A stretch of 24,343 bases of DNA from Actinomycetes bacterium (GTDB lineage Bacteria > Actinomycetota > Actinomycetes > Actinomycetales > Microbacteriaceae), in contig JAEYZI010000078.1 in NCBI GenBank assembly GCA_023428065.1, positions 1 to 24,343 on the forward strand, given 5' to 3'. This document shows, one piece after another, positions 1 through 6,518 of the stretch. The notes beneath the pieces are model-generated. The model had not been told where the DNA came from. It was given only the letters and a program-made list of their open reading frames with translations, and made no database searches. Position numbers and translations under genes: made by a program. How positions within the stretch are numbered: the first letter of the stretch is position 1; every line of letters starts with the position of its first letter.

Positions 1-792
1 GGTCAGACCCGCGTCTTTCGCGACGTTGCCGACAACGAGCTTGTTGTCGCGCGCGTAGTCCTGCTCGAGCAGGGCGACCTGCTTGAAGAATGCGCCCAGG
101 CGACCCTCGACGATCTTCGGCAGCGCGGCCTCGGGCTTGCCCTCGTCGCGGCTGATCTGCTCGACGATGCGGCGCTCGTTCTCGACCTCGCTCGCGGGCA
201 CCTGCTCGCGCGTCAGGTAGATCGGTGCTGCGAACGAGATGTGCTGGGCGACGCTGCGCGCGGTGTCGGCGTCCGACCCCGTGTACGAGACGACCACGCC
301 GATCTGCGGCGGCAGGTCCTTGCTCGTGCGGTGCAGGTAGACGGCGAACTGCTCGCCGGCGATCCGCGCGACCTGACGCAGCTCGATCTTCTCGCCGATC
401 GTCGCCGCCTGGTCCTCGATGAGGCTGCCGACGGTGCCGGAGCCCGCGGGGGCGGCGAGCGCCGCATCCACGGTCTCGGCGCCCGAGTCGGCGAGCGCCT
501 GCACGACCTGCTCGGCGAGCGCGATGAACTTGTCGTTCTTCGCGACGAAGTCGGTCTCGCAGGCGAGCTCGATCATCGTGACGGCCGTAGCCGACTCGAC
601 GACGGCGATGAGGCCCTCGCTCGTGGAGCGGTCGGCACGCTTCGCGTTGCCCTTCGCGCCCTTGAGTCGCAGGATCTCGACGGCCTTCTCGATGTCACCG
701 TCCGCCTCGACGAGGGCGTTCTTGGTGTCGACCATGCCGGTGCCGAGACGCTCGCGGAGCGCCTTCACGTCTTCCAGGCTGAAATTCGCCAT
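1..792 (-). CDS. tsf: Translation elongation factor Ts (3' end beyond window)
   Basis: EF-Ts is the nucleotide exchange factor that recycles EF-Tu from its GDP to its GTP form in the cytoplasm. The protein begins MANFSLEDVKALRERLGTGM, the typical N-terminal UBA-like domain, followed by the signature around ELACETDFVAKND (about residues 75-88) and the dimerisation-domain core with HISFAAPIYL. 264 codons are visible and the frame is still open at base 1, so only a short C-terminal piece is missing if the length is near the usual 270-280 residues. ATG at 792 is chosen because it gives the canonical N-terminus. It lies 54 nt downstream of rpsB on the same strand, the classic rpsB-tsf operon, and should be transcribed from the rpsB promoter. 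Confidence 0.98.
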   Translation of the reverse strand, partial: MANFSLEDVKALRERLGTGMVDTKNALVEADGDIEKAVEILRLKGAKGNAKRADRSTSEGLIAVVESATAVTMIELACETDFVAKNDKFIALAEQVVQALADSGAETVDAALAAPAGSGTVGSLIEDQAATIGEKIELRQVARIAGEQFAVYLHRTSKDLPPQIGVVVSYTGSDADTARSVAQHISFAAPIYLTREQVPASEVENERRIVEQISRDEGKPEAALPKIVEGRLGAFFKQVALLEQDYARDNKLVVGNVAKDAGLT

Positions 793-846
793 GGATGCTT
801 CCTAACTCGTGATTCTTACGTGCGGGTGAATGGGGAGCGGCGACCG

Positions 847-1770
847 CTACTTCGTGTCGGCCGCGGCCTTCTTGGCCGGCTTCTTCTCGGCCTCGGTCGC
901 CTCGGCGGCGGGGGCCTCCTCGACGGCGGGCGCCTCGTCAGCGACCGGAGCCTCCTCGGCGGGGGCGTCCGCAGCGGGAGCCTCGGCAGCGGCGGCCTCG
1001 GCGTTCGACGCCTGCAGCAGCTCGGCCTCCCACTCGGCGAGCGGCTCGACGGCCGACACGTTGCCCTGCTCGGCGGGCGCCTGGTGACGCTGCACGAGAC
1101 CCTCGGCGGCGGCGTCGGCGATGATGCGGGTGAGCAGCGCCACCGAGCGGATCGCGTCGTCGTTGCCCGGGATCGGGTACTGAAGCTCGTCGGGGTCGGC
1201 GTTCGTGTCGAGGATGCCGATGATCGGGATGCCGAGCTTCGTGGCCTCGTCGACCGCGAGGTGCTCGCGCTTGGCGTCGATGACCCAGATCGCCGACGGC
1301 GTCTTGGTGAGGTTGCGGATACCACCGAGCGTCTTGTGGAGCTTGTCGAGCTCCCGCTTCTTGATGAGGAGCTCCTTCTTGGTGAAGCCCTTGGTGGTGT
1401 CGTCGAAGTCGATCTCCTCGAGCTCCTTCATGCGCGCGAGGCGCTTGGAGACCGTCTGGAAGTTGGTGAGGAGTCCGCCGAGCCAGCGCTGGTTCACGTA
1501 GGGCTGGCCCACGCGCGTCGCCTGCTCGGCGATCGCCTCCTGAGCCTGCTTCTTGGTGCCCACGAAGAGGATGGTGCCGCCGTGGGCGACCGTCTCCTTG
1601 ACGTAGTCGTAGGCCTTGTCGATGTAGGCGAGCGACTGCTGCAGATCGATGATGTGGATGCCGCTGCGCTCCGTGAGGATGAAGCGCTTGACCTTCGGGT
1701 TCCAGCGACGGGTCTGGTGTCCGAAGTGGACGCCGCTGTCGAGCAGCTGGCGGATGGTGACGACGGCCAT
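847..1770 (-). CDS. rpsB: 30S ribosomal protein S2
   Basis: S2 is a small-subunit protein that binds between head and body of the 30S particle and helps recruit S1-like functions. The 307-residue product starts MAVVTIRQLLDSGVHFGHQT and carries the S2 signatures with QRWLGGLLTNFQT (about 94-106) and GIPIIGILDTNADPDELQYP (180-199). Residues about 255-307 form an Ala/Glu/Pro-rich tail ending in a Lys patch, an extension common in actinobacterial S2 and probably disordered. An AGGAAAGGA Shine-Dalgarno lies about 8 nt before the ATG at 1770. It is first gene of an rpsB-tsf operon with a long structured leader (see 1771-1955). Confidence 0.98.
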   Translation of the reverse strand: MAVVTIRQLLDSGVHFGHQTRRWNPKVKRFILTERSGIHIIDLQQSLAYIDKAYDYVKETVAHGGTILFVGTKKQAQEAIAEQATRVGQPYVNQRWLGGLLTNFQTVSKRLARMKELEEIDFDDTTKGFTKKELLIKKRELDKLHKTLGGIRNLTKTPSAIWVIDAKREHLAVDEATKLGIPIIGILDTNADPDELQYPIPGNDDAIRSVALLTRIIADAAAEGLVQRHQAPAEQGNVSAVEPLAEWEAELLQASNAEAAAAEAPAADAPAEEAPVADEAPAVEEAPAAEATEAEKKPAKKAAADTK

Positions 1771-1955
1771 TGCCGTATTCCTTTCCTCGCAGGGCACGGC
1801 CAGGCCGGCTCTGCGGTTTCTCAGTTGTCTGCCGCGACCGGTCGGCCGCGATCCCTGGTGCCCCGGCGCGCATCCGCCGCCCGATTGCCGGGCGGACTGA
1901 TGGAGTTGAGCCGTGTGCGATGGGCACGCGAAGTCACCCGCCGAAGCGGGTGCTG
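1771..1955 (-). promoter_or_regulatory. rpsB 5' leader with two stable hairpins
   Basis: About 185 nt separate the presumed transcription start from the rpsB ATG. Two perfect hairpins are visible. The first is a 7-bp stem (1935-1941 with 1946-1952) closed by a UUCG tetraloop on the transcribed strand, almost at the 5' end of the RNA. The second is a 7-bp stem (1877-1883 with 1889-1895) with a 5-nt loop. In other bacteria S2 autoregulates rpsB-tsf through the mRNA leader; whether this leader does so is inference. The first hairpin may simply protect the 5' end. Confidence 0.45.
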
Positions 1956-1960
1956 ACCTC

Positions 1961-1966
1961 AGTGTA
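1961..1966 (-). promoter_or_regulatory. -10 element of the rpsB-tsf promoter
   Basis: On the minus strand the hexamer TACACT fits an actinobacterial sigma-70 type -10 box. A start about 7 nt downstream would put the RNA 5' end near 1954, immediately before the UUCG hairpin. No convincing -35 box is seen, which is common in such GC-rich genomes. Confidence 0.45.
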
Positions 1967-2009
1967 GCAGCGGGGCCGCATCCGGGGCCGTCCCCGCCGT
2001 GCGTCGATG

Positions 2010-2148
2010 CTGTTGTGCAGGAGTTTGCTGTTGTGAAGGACTTCGCTGTTGTGCAGGAGTTCTGCGGGTCGGCGCTTGGACCTGTCCCGGAATTGCAGGC
2101 CTCGCGCCGGGAAATCCTGCACAACAGCCAGCGACTCCTGCACAACAG
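2010..2148 (+). repeat. Palindromic repeat element, copy 1 (18-bp units in inverted arms)
   Basis: The left arm holds three direct copies of CTGTTGTGCAGGAG starting at 2010, 2028 and 2046, an exact 18-bp period; the middle copy differs at two bases (AAGGAC for CAGGAG). The right arm holds two inverted copies, TCCTGCACAACAG, at 2115-2127 and 2136-2148, 21 bp apart. The 55-bp core contains CCCGGAATTGCAGG and ends GGGAAAT before the right arm. A second copy in opposite orientation is at 15220-15331, with the core words CCCGGAAATACAGG and GAAAT retained. Single-stranded, the arms would pair in several registers. It lies between divergent rpsB and the M23 gene, about 44 bp upstream of the rpsB -10 box. 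Function unknown; it could be a MITE-like element, iteron-type protein-binding sites or a structured RNA. Confidence 0.9.
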
Positions 2149-2336
2149 CAGATGCGGGGCGGGCCCGAGCGGGTGCGGGGCGCGGGCGCGGGCGGGCGCG
2201 GGCGCGGAGCGGACTCGGGCGGACGCGGCGGGTTCGGTGCCGGATGCGGCTCCTCCCCCGGCGGGCGGGGGTCGGGTCGTGCACGGGTGCGGGGTGGGCC
2301 GCTCGCGAGGGCCCGCGAGGCGGGCAGCATGGGCGG
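2149..2336 (+). other. GC-rich intergenic tract upstream of the M23 gene
   Basis: No gene is seen here. Bases about 2155-2215 are almost pure G and C with repeated GCGGGC/GCGCGGGC words, a low-complexity tract that favours G-rich secondary structure on the plus strand. No clear -10 box or strong Shine-Dalgarno for the M23 gene could be found. The whole rpsB-M23 spacer is 1771-2336. Confidence 0.5.
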
Positions 2337-2786
2337 ATGCGCCTTCCCCTCCGCCGCCTCGCCGCCCTCGCCGCCGCAGCGGCACTGTGGGCGTGGCCGA
2401 TCGCCGCGCCGCATCCGATCGCCCGGCCCTACCTGGCTCCCGCGACGCCCTACGCGTCCGGCCATCGCGGCATCGACATCCGGGCCGCGGTCGGCGCGGA
2501 GCTGCTCGCGCCCGCGAACGGGGTCGTGCACTTCGCGGGCGTCGTCGTCGACCGGCCGGTGCTCTCGATCGACCACGGGGGCGGCGTGATCTCGAGCTAC
2601 GAGCCCGTCGACACCACGCTGCGCGAGGGAGACGTCGTGCGACGCGGCGAGGTGACCGGCAGGGTCCGCGCCGGACACTGCTCGAGCGGCGCGTGCGTGC
2701 ACGTCGGCGTGCGCATCGACGGGGAGTACGTCTCGCCGCTCCTCTTCCTCGGTGGTCAGCCGCGAGCCGTGCTGCTGCCCCTCTGA
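2337..2786 (+). CDS. Secreted M23/LytM-like domain protein
   Basis: The 149-residue product has an N-terminal signal-like segment (MRLPLRRLAALAAAAALWAW, then P-rich) and a single M23 (LytM/duplicated hybrid) domain, the fold of zinc endopeptidases that cut peptidoglycan cross-bridges. Metal-ligand positions are kept: H43-x3-D47 (GHRGIDI) and H122. The two usual catalytic histidines are not: the Y-x-H position reads SYEP (86-90), and the first His of the usual HxH is C120, which may pair with C115 (HCSSGAC). This Cys subtype is common in actinobacteria, as I recall, so a structural or binding role is possible. ATG 2337 is chosen because it starts the signal peptide. The gene is convergent with xerC and divergent from rpsB, a conserved actinobacterial arrangement. 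Confidence 0.85.
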   Translation: MRLPLRRLAALAAAAALWAWPIAAPHPIARPYLAPATPYASGHRGIDIRAAVGAELLAPANGVVHFAGVVVDRPVLSIDHGGGVISSYEPVDTTLREGDVVRRGEVTGRVRAGHCSSGACVHVGVRIDGEYVSPLLFLGGQPRAVLLPL

Positions 2787-2796
2787 GCGCGCTCGA

Positions 2797-2821
2797 CCGG
2801 GGTGACCCCAAGGCGCCCCGG
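2797..2821. terminator. Candidate bidirectional terminator between M23 and xerC genes
   Basis: A GC-only stem, CCGGGG (2797-2802) with CCCCGG (2816-2821), lies in the 43-bp gap between two convergent stop codons. An alternative GGGG-TGA-CCCC hairpin overlaps it. There is no T-tract, as is usual in GC-rich actinobacteria. Confidence 0.4.
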
Positions 2822-2829
2822 AGCCGCGG

Positions 2830-3735
2830 CTACGCGCGCGGGTGCGCGAGGCGGTAGCTCTCGCGCAGACGCTCGGTGGAGACGTGCGTGTAGAGCTGCG
2901 TCGTCGCGAGGCTCGCGTGACCGAGCAGCTCCTGCACGATGCGCAGGTCGGCGCCCCCGTCGAGCAGGTGGGTGGCGGCGGTGTGCCGCAGCGCGTGCGG
3001 ACCGGCGGGGCCCGTGCCGGGCAGCTCGCGCAGTTCCCGCGCGACGAGCTCGTAGACCGAGCGGGTGCTGAGGCGCCCCCCACGCGCGCCGAGCAGCAAC
3101 GCGGCGCCCGACTGCTCGCTGCGCAGCGCCGGCCGGGCCCGCGCGAGGTAGTCGTCGATCGCGGATGCCGCGGGCGCGCCGTAGGGGACGACGCGCTCCT
3201 TCGCGCCCTTGCCGAGCACGCGCACGGTGCGCGCGGAGCGATCGACATCGTCGATGTCGAGCCCGACGAGTTCGCTCACGCGGAGCGCGGATGCGTAGAG
3301 CAGCTCGATCACGGCGACGTCGCGCACCGCGACGGGGTCGCCATCCGCCGCCCGGGCCTGAAGGCCGTCGAGCAGGGTGTCCATCTGCGCGCGCGTGAGC
3401 ACGCGGGGCAGGCGTCGTCCGGCGCGCGGGGTGCGCAGCCGCAGGCCGGGGTCGTGGTTCGTGAGACCCCGCCGGGCGAGCCACGCGGTGAACGAGCGCG
3501 CCGACGACACCCGCCGCCCGAGGGTGGCGGCCGCGAGCCCGGACTGCGACCCGCGCCACAGCCAGTCGCGCAGGGTCTCGAGGTCGAGCGAGGCGGAGTC
3601 GCTCTCGCCGAGCGCCTCGGCGAAGCCGACGAGGTCGGCGAGGTCAGCGCCGTAGGCGCGCACCGTGTGACGCGAGTAGCCGCGCTCGTGCGTCAGCTCG
3701 GCGAGGTAGGCCTCCACCGCGGCACGCAGCTCCAT
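2830..3735 (-). CDS. xerC: Tyrosine recombinase XerC
   Basis: XerC acts with XerD at the dif site to resolve chromosome dimers before cell division. The 301-residue product has the N-terminal SAM-like core-binding domain (about 1-95) and the C-terminal catalytic domain. All tyrosine-recombinase active-site residues are visible: R152 (ALRVSE), K176 (GKGAKER), H247 and R250 (HALRH), H273 (LLGHAS) and nucleophile Y282 (QLYTHV). The length matches the Xer family (about 300). Gene order dprA-xerC-M23-rpsB is typical of actinobacterial xerC, so this is a housekeeping recombinase, not a phage integrase; no att-like repeats flank it. ATG 3735 is 25 bp downstream of the SRPBCC stop. Confidence 0.93.
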   Translation of the reverse strand: MELRAAVEAYLAELTHERGYSRHTVRAYGADLADLVGFAEALGESDSASLDLETLRDWLWRGSQSGLAAATLGRRVSSARSFTAWLARRGLTNHDPGLRLRTPRAGRRLPRVLTRAQMDTLLDGLQARAADGDPVAVRDVAVIELLYASALRVSELVGLDIDDVDRSARTVRVLGKGAKERVVPYGAPAASAIDDYLARARPALRSEQSGAALLLGARGGRLSTRSVYELVARELRELPGTGPAGPHALRHTAATHLLDGGADLRIVQELLGHASLATTQLYTHVSTERLRESYRLAHPRA

Positions 3736-3760
3736 GCGCCCATCGTCGCACCGGGTCGCG

Positions 3761-4189
3761 TCAGCGGCGGGCGGCGCGCGCGAGTCCCTCAAGCATCTGC
3801 TGCCAGTTCGCGGCGGAGTGCTGCGCGGCCTCGGCATCCGCGTTGCCGCCCTGCGTGACGGTCACGTGCGTGGCGTCGGCGCCGAGCGGTTCGAGCAGGA
3901 ACTCGAGGTGGTGGCGGTTCTCGGGGGTGTCGTCCTCGCCGCTGAGCGGGCTGAAGTGCGTGACGAGGAGGCGGCGAGGCGGGTCGAGCTCGAGGATCTC
4001 GCCGCGGTCCTCGAAGCTCCGGCCCTCCCACTCACCCCGCCAGCGGATGTCGGAGCCGACGGTCCAGTCGCTGATCACCTCGGACCCGAACATGACGTCC
4101 GGGTCGGGGCCGCGCTGGGTCAGCAACGCCCAGACGCGGTCGGGCGGTGCGAGGATGTCGAGTTCTGCGGTGGCGATGTGGTCGCTCAT
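3761..4189 (-). CDS. SRPBCC/AHSA1-family protein
   Basis: This 142-residue protein has the START/Bet v1-like pattern of the AHSA1 group: a leading strand with ILAPPDRVWALLT (about 12-24), a middle DIRWRGEWEGRSFEDRGEILELDPPRRLLVTH segment (47-78), and a final helix (NWQQMLEGLARA). The fold forms a hydrophobic cavity that binds small ligands or client surfaces; no substrate can be read from sequence. It is preceded by a leaderless-type promoter, so it can be expressed apart from the phosphodiesterase gene upstream, and it may feed transcription into xerC. Confidence 0.85.
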   Translation of the reverse strand: MSDHIATAELDILAPPDRVWALLTQRGPDPDVMFGSEVISDWTVGSDIRWRGEWEGRSFEDRGEILELDPPRRLLVTHFSPLSGEDDTPENRHHLEFLLEPLGADATHVTVTQGGNADAEAAQHSAANWQQMLEGLARAARR

Positions 4190-4196
4190 GGCTCGG

Positions 4197-4202
4197 ACGG
4201 TA
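4197..4202 (-). promoter_or_regulatory. Leaderless -10 box of the SRPBCC gene
   Basis: On the minus strand TACCGT is followed by 7 nt and then the ATG at 4189. A transcript starting 6-8 nt after the box would begin at the start codon. The same pattern recurs at several other genes in the window. Confidence 0.5.
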
Positions 4203-4252
4203 GTCCGCCCCCGCCGGCGCGTCTCCCCCCTTGACCCCGCGGCCGCAGGGCG

Positions 4253-5221
4253 TCAGTGCCTCGGGGGTGCGGTCGATTCGGCGGGCGCGGCGCCTCCCGA
4301 GCGCAGGTGATCCTCGAGGTTGAAGGTGGAGCGCTTGTTCGAGAACGCCTCGCGGCGCTCATCGAGGGTCATGCCGGCGAGCGCGTCGAGGAAGGCGCCG
4401 GAGAAGCCGGCGATGCGCGGCGCGTCGCCGATCGGCACGATCGAGTGCACGACCTGGTCGTCGTAGACGTGCACGAGGTTGAAGGTCTGTCCGCCGTCGA
4501 TGCCGGCGAGGGTGCCGGGCTCCGCGCTCGAGTCGATCGTGTAGCAGGTGGCGGAGGCGACGGAGACGGGCACACCGGCGAAGGTGCCGGTCGTGGAGTA
4601 GTGCAGGTGCCCCGCGAGCACCGCCCGCACGTCGGTTCCGCGGATGACGTCGGCGAGCTCGGCCTGGTGGTCGAGTTCGAGGATGGCCATGAGCTCGACG
4701 GGCGTGGGGATCGGCGGGTGGTGCAGCGCGAGCAGGGTGCCGTGGGGCGCGGGGGTGGCGAGCTCGGCGCGCAGCCAGTCGAGCTGTGCGGGTTCGAGGT
4801 CGCCGTGGTGGTACCCCGGGACGGTCGAGTCGAGCGCGATGATGCGGAGCCCGTTCACGTCGTAGACGCGGTCCTGGGGCGCGGCGCTCGGCTCCTCCCC
4901 CATGAGGATCTCGGCGAACGGTTCCCGCTCGTCGTGGTTGCCCATGACCCAGATGACGCGCGACCCCATCCGTTCGGCCGCGGGCTCGACGAGGTCACGG
5001 AGGCGGCGGTAGGCCGCGGGCTCGCCGAGGTCGGCGAGGTCGCCCGTGATGATGATCGCCTCGGGGTGCGTGCCGCTGCGCTCGAGTTGGGCGAAGGCGC
5101 GGGAGACGGTCGCCTCCGTGTCGACGGCGCCGTAGAGCGGACGCCCGCCCCCGAGCAGGTGGGTGTCGCTCACGTGGGCGATGACGTGGATCGGCGGCGC
5201 GTGCTGCCCGAGCTGGACCAT
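4253..5221 (-). CDS. Calcineurin-like metallophosphodiesterase (CpdA/Icc/GpdQ type)
   Basis: The 322-residue protein carries every metal-binding motif of class III cyclic nucleotide or glycerophosphodiesterases: D19-x-H21 (VSDTH), D61 (ITGDLAD), N95-H96-D97 (GNHDE), H167/H168 (LHHPP), and H205-x-H207 (GHLHY). These bind two metal ions that attack phosphodiesters. The closest well-known actinobacterial relative by motif and length is mycobacterial Rv0805, which cleaves cyclic nucleotides; the true substrate is unknown. The region after about residue 250 is a C-terminal extension beyond the metallophosphatase core. ATG 5221 is supported by a leaderless -10 box 6 nt upstream. It lies 28 bp after dprA. 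Confidence 0.9.
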   Translation of the reverse strand: MVQLGQHAPPIHVIAHVSDTHLLGGGRPLYGAVDTEATVSRAFAQLERSGTHPEAIIITGDLADLGEPAAYRRLRDLVEPAAERMGSRVIWVMGNHDEREPFAEILMGEEPSAAPQDRVYDVNGLRIIALDSTVPGYHHGDLEPAQLDWLRAELATPAPHGTLLALHHPPIPTPVELMAILELDHQAELADVIRGTDVRAVLAGHLHYSTTGTFAGVPVSVASATCYTIDSSAEPGTLAGIDGGQTFNLVHVYDDQVVHSIVPIGDAPRIAGFSGAFLDALAGMTLDERREAFSNKRSTFNLEDHLRSGGAAPAESTAPPRH

Positions 5222-5227
5222 GGGGCG

Positions 5228-5233
5228 AGCGTA
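5228..5233 (-). promoter_or_regulatory. Leaderless -10 box of the phosphodiesterase gene
   Basis: On the minus strand TACGCT is followed by 6 nt and the ATG at 5221, inside the 28-bp gap after dprA. It implies a separate, probably leaderless, transcript for the phosphodiesterase. Confidence 0.5.
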
Positions 5234-5249
5234 GCCCCCGCCCCCGTCG

Positions 5250-6518
5250 TCACGAGGGGTTCCGGACCCAGCCACCTCCCCTCTCGCGGACCGCGCCCTC
5301 GAGGGCGAGTAGCCCGAGCTCGGCGCGCACGCGGTCGACCGCGAGCCCGGAGAGGGCCGCGAGCTTCTCGGGCGTGCGCGGGCTGCGCGGCGCGAGGGCG
5401 TCGAGGAGGCGGATGCGGGTGCCCGTGGGGTCCGCGGCCGGGCGGGCCTCGAGGGCCTCCGCCCCCTCGACGGTCTGGGGGCCCGTGGACACGGCGCCCG
5501 CGGACACGGCGCTCTCGGGCAGCGGCGCGAGCTCGGCGATCTCGGCCGGGCTCGTGACGCACACGGCGTCGTACTCGCGCAACAGGCGGTGACATCCGGC
5601 GGAGGCGGCGCTCGTGATGGGTCCGGGCACCGCGCCGAGCGGGCGGCCGAGCGCCGCCGCGTGGCCCGCCGTGTTGAGCGAGCCGGAGCGTGCACCCGCC
5701 TCCACGACCACCGTCGCGAGGCTCGCCGCGGCGATGAGCCGGTTACGTTGGAGGAAGCGCCACTTCGTGGGCGCCACACCGCACGGCACCTCGGAGATCG
5801 CGACGCCGCGCTCGATGATGCGCGAGAGCAGCCCCTCGTGCCCGGAGGGATAGAACCGGTCGAGACCGCCCGCGAGGAACGCGACCGTGTCGGCTCCGCT
5901 CGCGAGGGCCGCCCGGTGCGCGGCGCCGTCGACGCCGTAGGCCGCCCCCGAGACGATCGCGTAGCCGCGGTCGGCGAGCCCCGACGCGAGCTCGACGGTC
6001 ACGTGCTCCCCGTAGCCGGTCGCCGCGCGGGCCCCGACGATCGCGATGCCGCGCTCGAGAGCCGGGAGCCGCTCGCGCGCACCGCGCAGCCACAGGGCGA
6101 GAGGCGCGTAATCGGCGAGGTCCGCGAGGCCCGCCGGCCAGTCGGGGTCGCCCGGCACGACGAGCGAGACCGCGAAGCGCGCCGCCTGCCGCAGCGCGAG
6201 CAGCGCATCCGCCTTCGAGACGCGCGGAGCCCACCGGGCCACCGCCTGCACCACCTCGTCGTCGTCGAGGTCGACATCGTGCTCCGCGAGCGCGTGCCGC
6301 AGCATGCCGCCGTCGCGGTCGTCGATGAGCGCGGCGAGGGCGGGCTCGGCACCGAGGGCCGCGACGACCGCACCGGCCACCCGGTCCCCCGGCTCGGCGA
6401 TCCCGGTCCAGGTGGCGCGGGCGAAGCGCTCGGCCACGGCGTCGCGATCGTGGGCGGGGTCGGTGATCGGGCGCACGAGCGACGCGACGGTCGCGTCGGC
6501 GATGCCGAGGATGGTCAT
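5250..6518 (-). CDS. dprA: DNA processing protein DprA
   Basis: DprA (Smf) binds incoming single-stranded DNA and loads RecA during natural transformation; it is also present in many bacteria not known to be competent. In this 422-residue protein residues about 1-150 form the N-terminal region, and the Rossmann-like DprA core spans about 155-320 with IVGARAATGYG (160-170), SGAAYGVDGAAHRAAL (190-205), GGLDRFYP (217-224), the QRNRLIAA stretch (257-264) and EAGARSGSLNTAGHA (273-287). A winged-helix domain closes the protein (last about 50 residues, ending GGGWVRNPS). ATG 6518 overlaps the comM stop by 4 nt (ATGA), implying translational coupling. Confidence 0.95.
   Translation of the reverse strand: MTILGIADATVASLVRPITDPAHDRDAVAERFARATWTGIAEPGDRVAGAVVAALGAEPALAALIDDRDGGMLRHALAEHDVDLDDDEVVQAVARWAPRVSKADALLALRQAARFAVSLVVPGDPDWPAGLADLADYAPLALWLRGARERLPALERGIAIVGARAATGYGEHVTVELASGLADRGYAIVSGAAYGVDGAAHRAALASGADTVAFLAGGLDRFYPSGHEGLLSRIIERGVAISEVPCGVAPTKWRFLQRNRLIAAASLATVVVEAGARSGSLNTAGHAAALGRPLGAVPGPITSAASAGCHRLLREYDAVCVTSPAEIAELAPLPESAVSAGAVSTGPQTVEGAEALEARPAADPTGTRIRLLDALAPRSPRTPEKLAALSGLAVDRVRAELGLLALEGAVRERGGGWVRNPS

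Noticed and set aside
241..1956. A 571-codon plus-strand frame antisense to tsf and rpsB
   Set aside because: Both sense genes are certain, and the antisense product is a Leu/Gly/Asp/Arg low-complexity shadow.
2010..2148. CRISPR-like array of short repeats
   Set aside because: The units are only 18 bp apart with 4-bp spacers, the arms are inverted, and there are no cas genes.
2049..2786. Longer M23 protein starting at 2049
   Set aside because: It would translate the repeat element and the GC tract; the signal peptide begins cleanly at 2337.
2830..3735. Phage or integrative-element integrase
   Set aside because: Full XerC length and residues, standard chromosomal synteny, and no attachment repeats or phage genes nearby.
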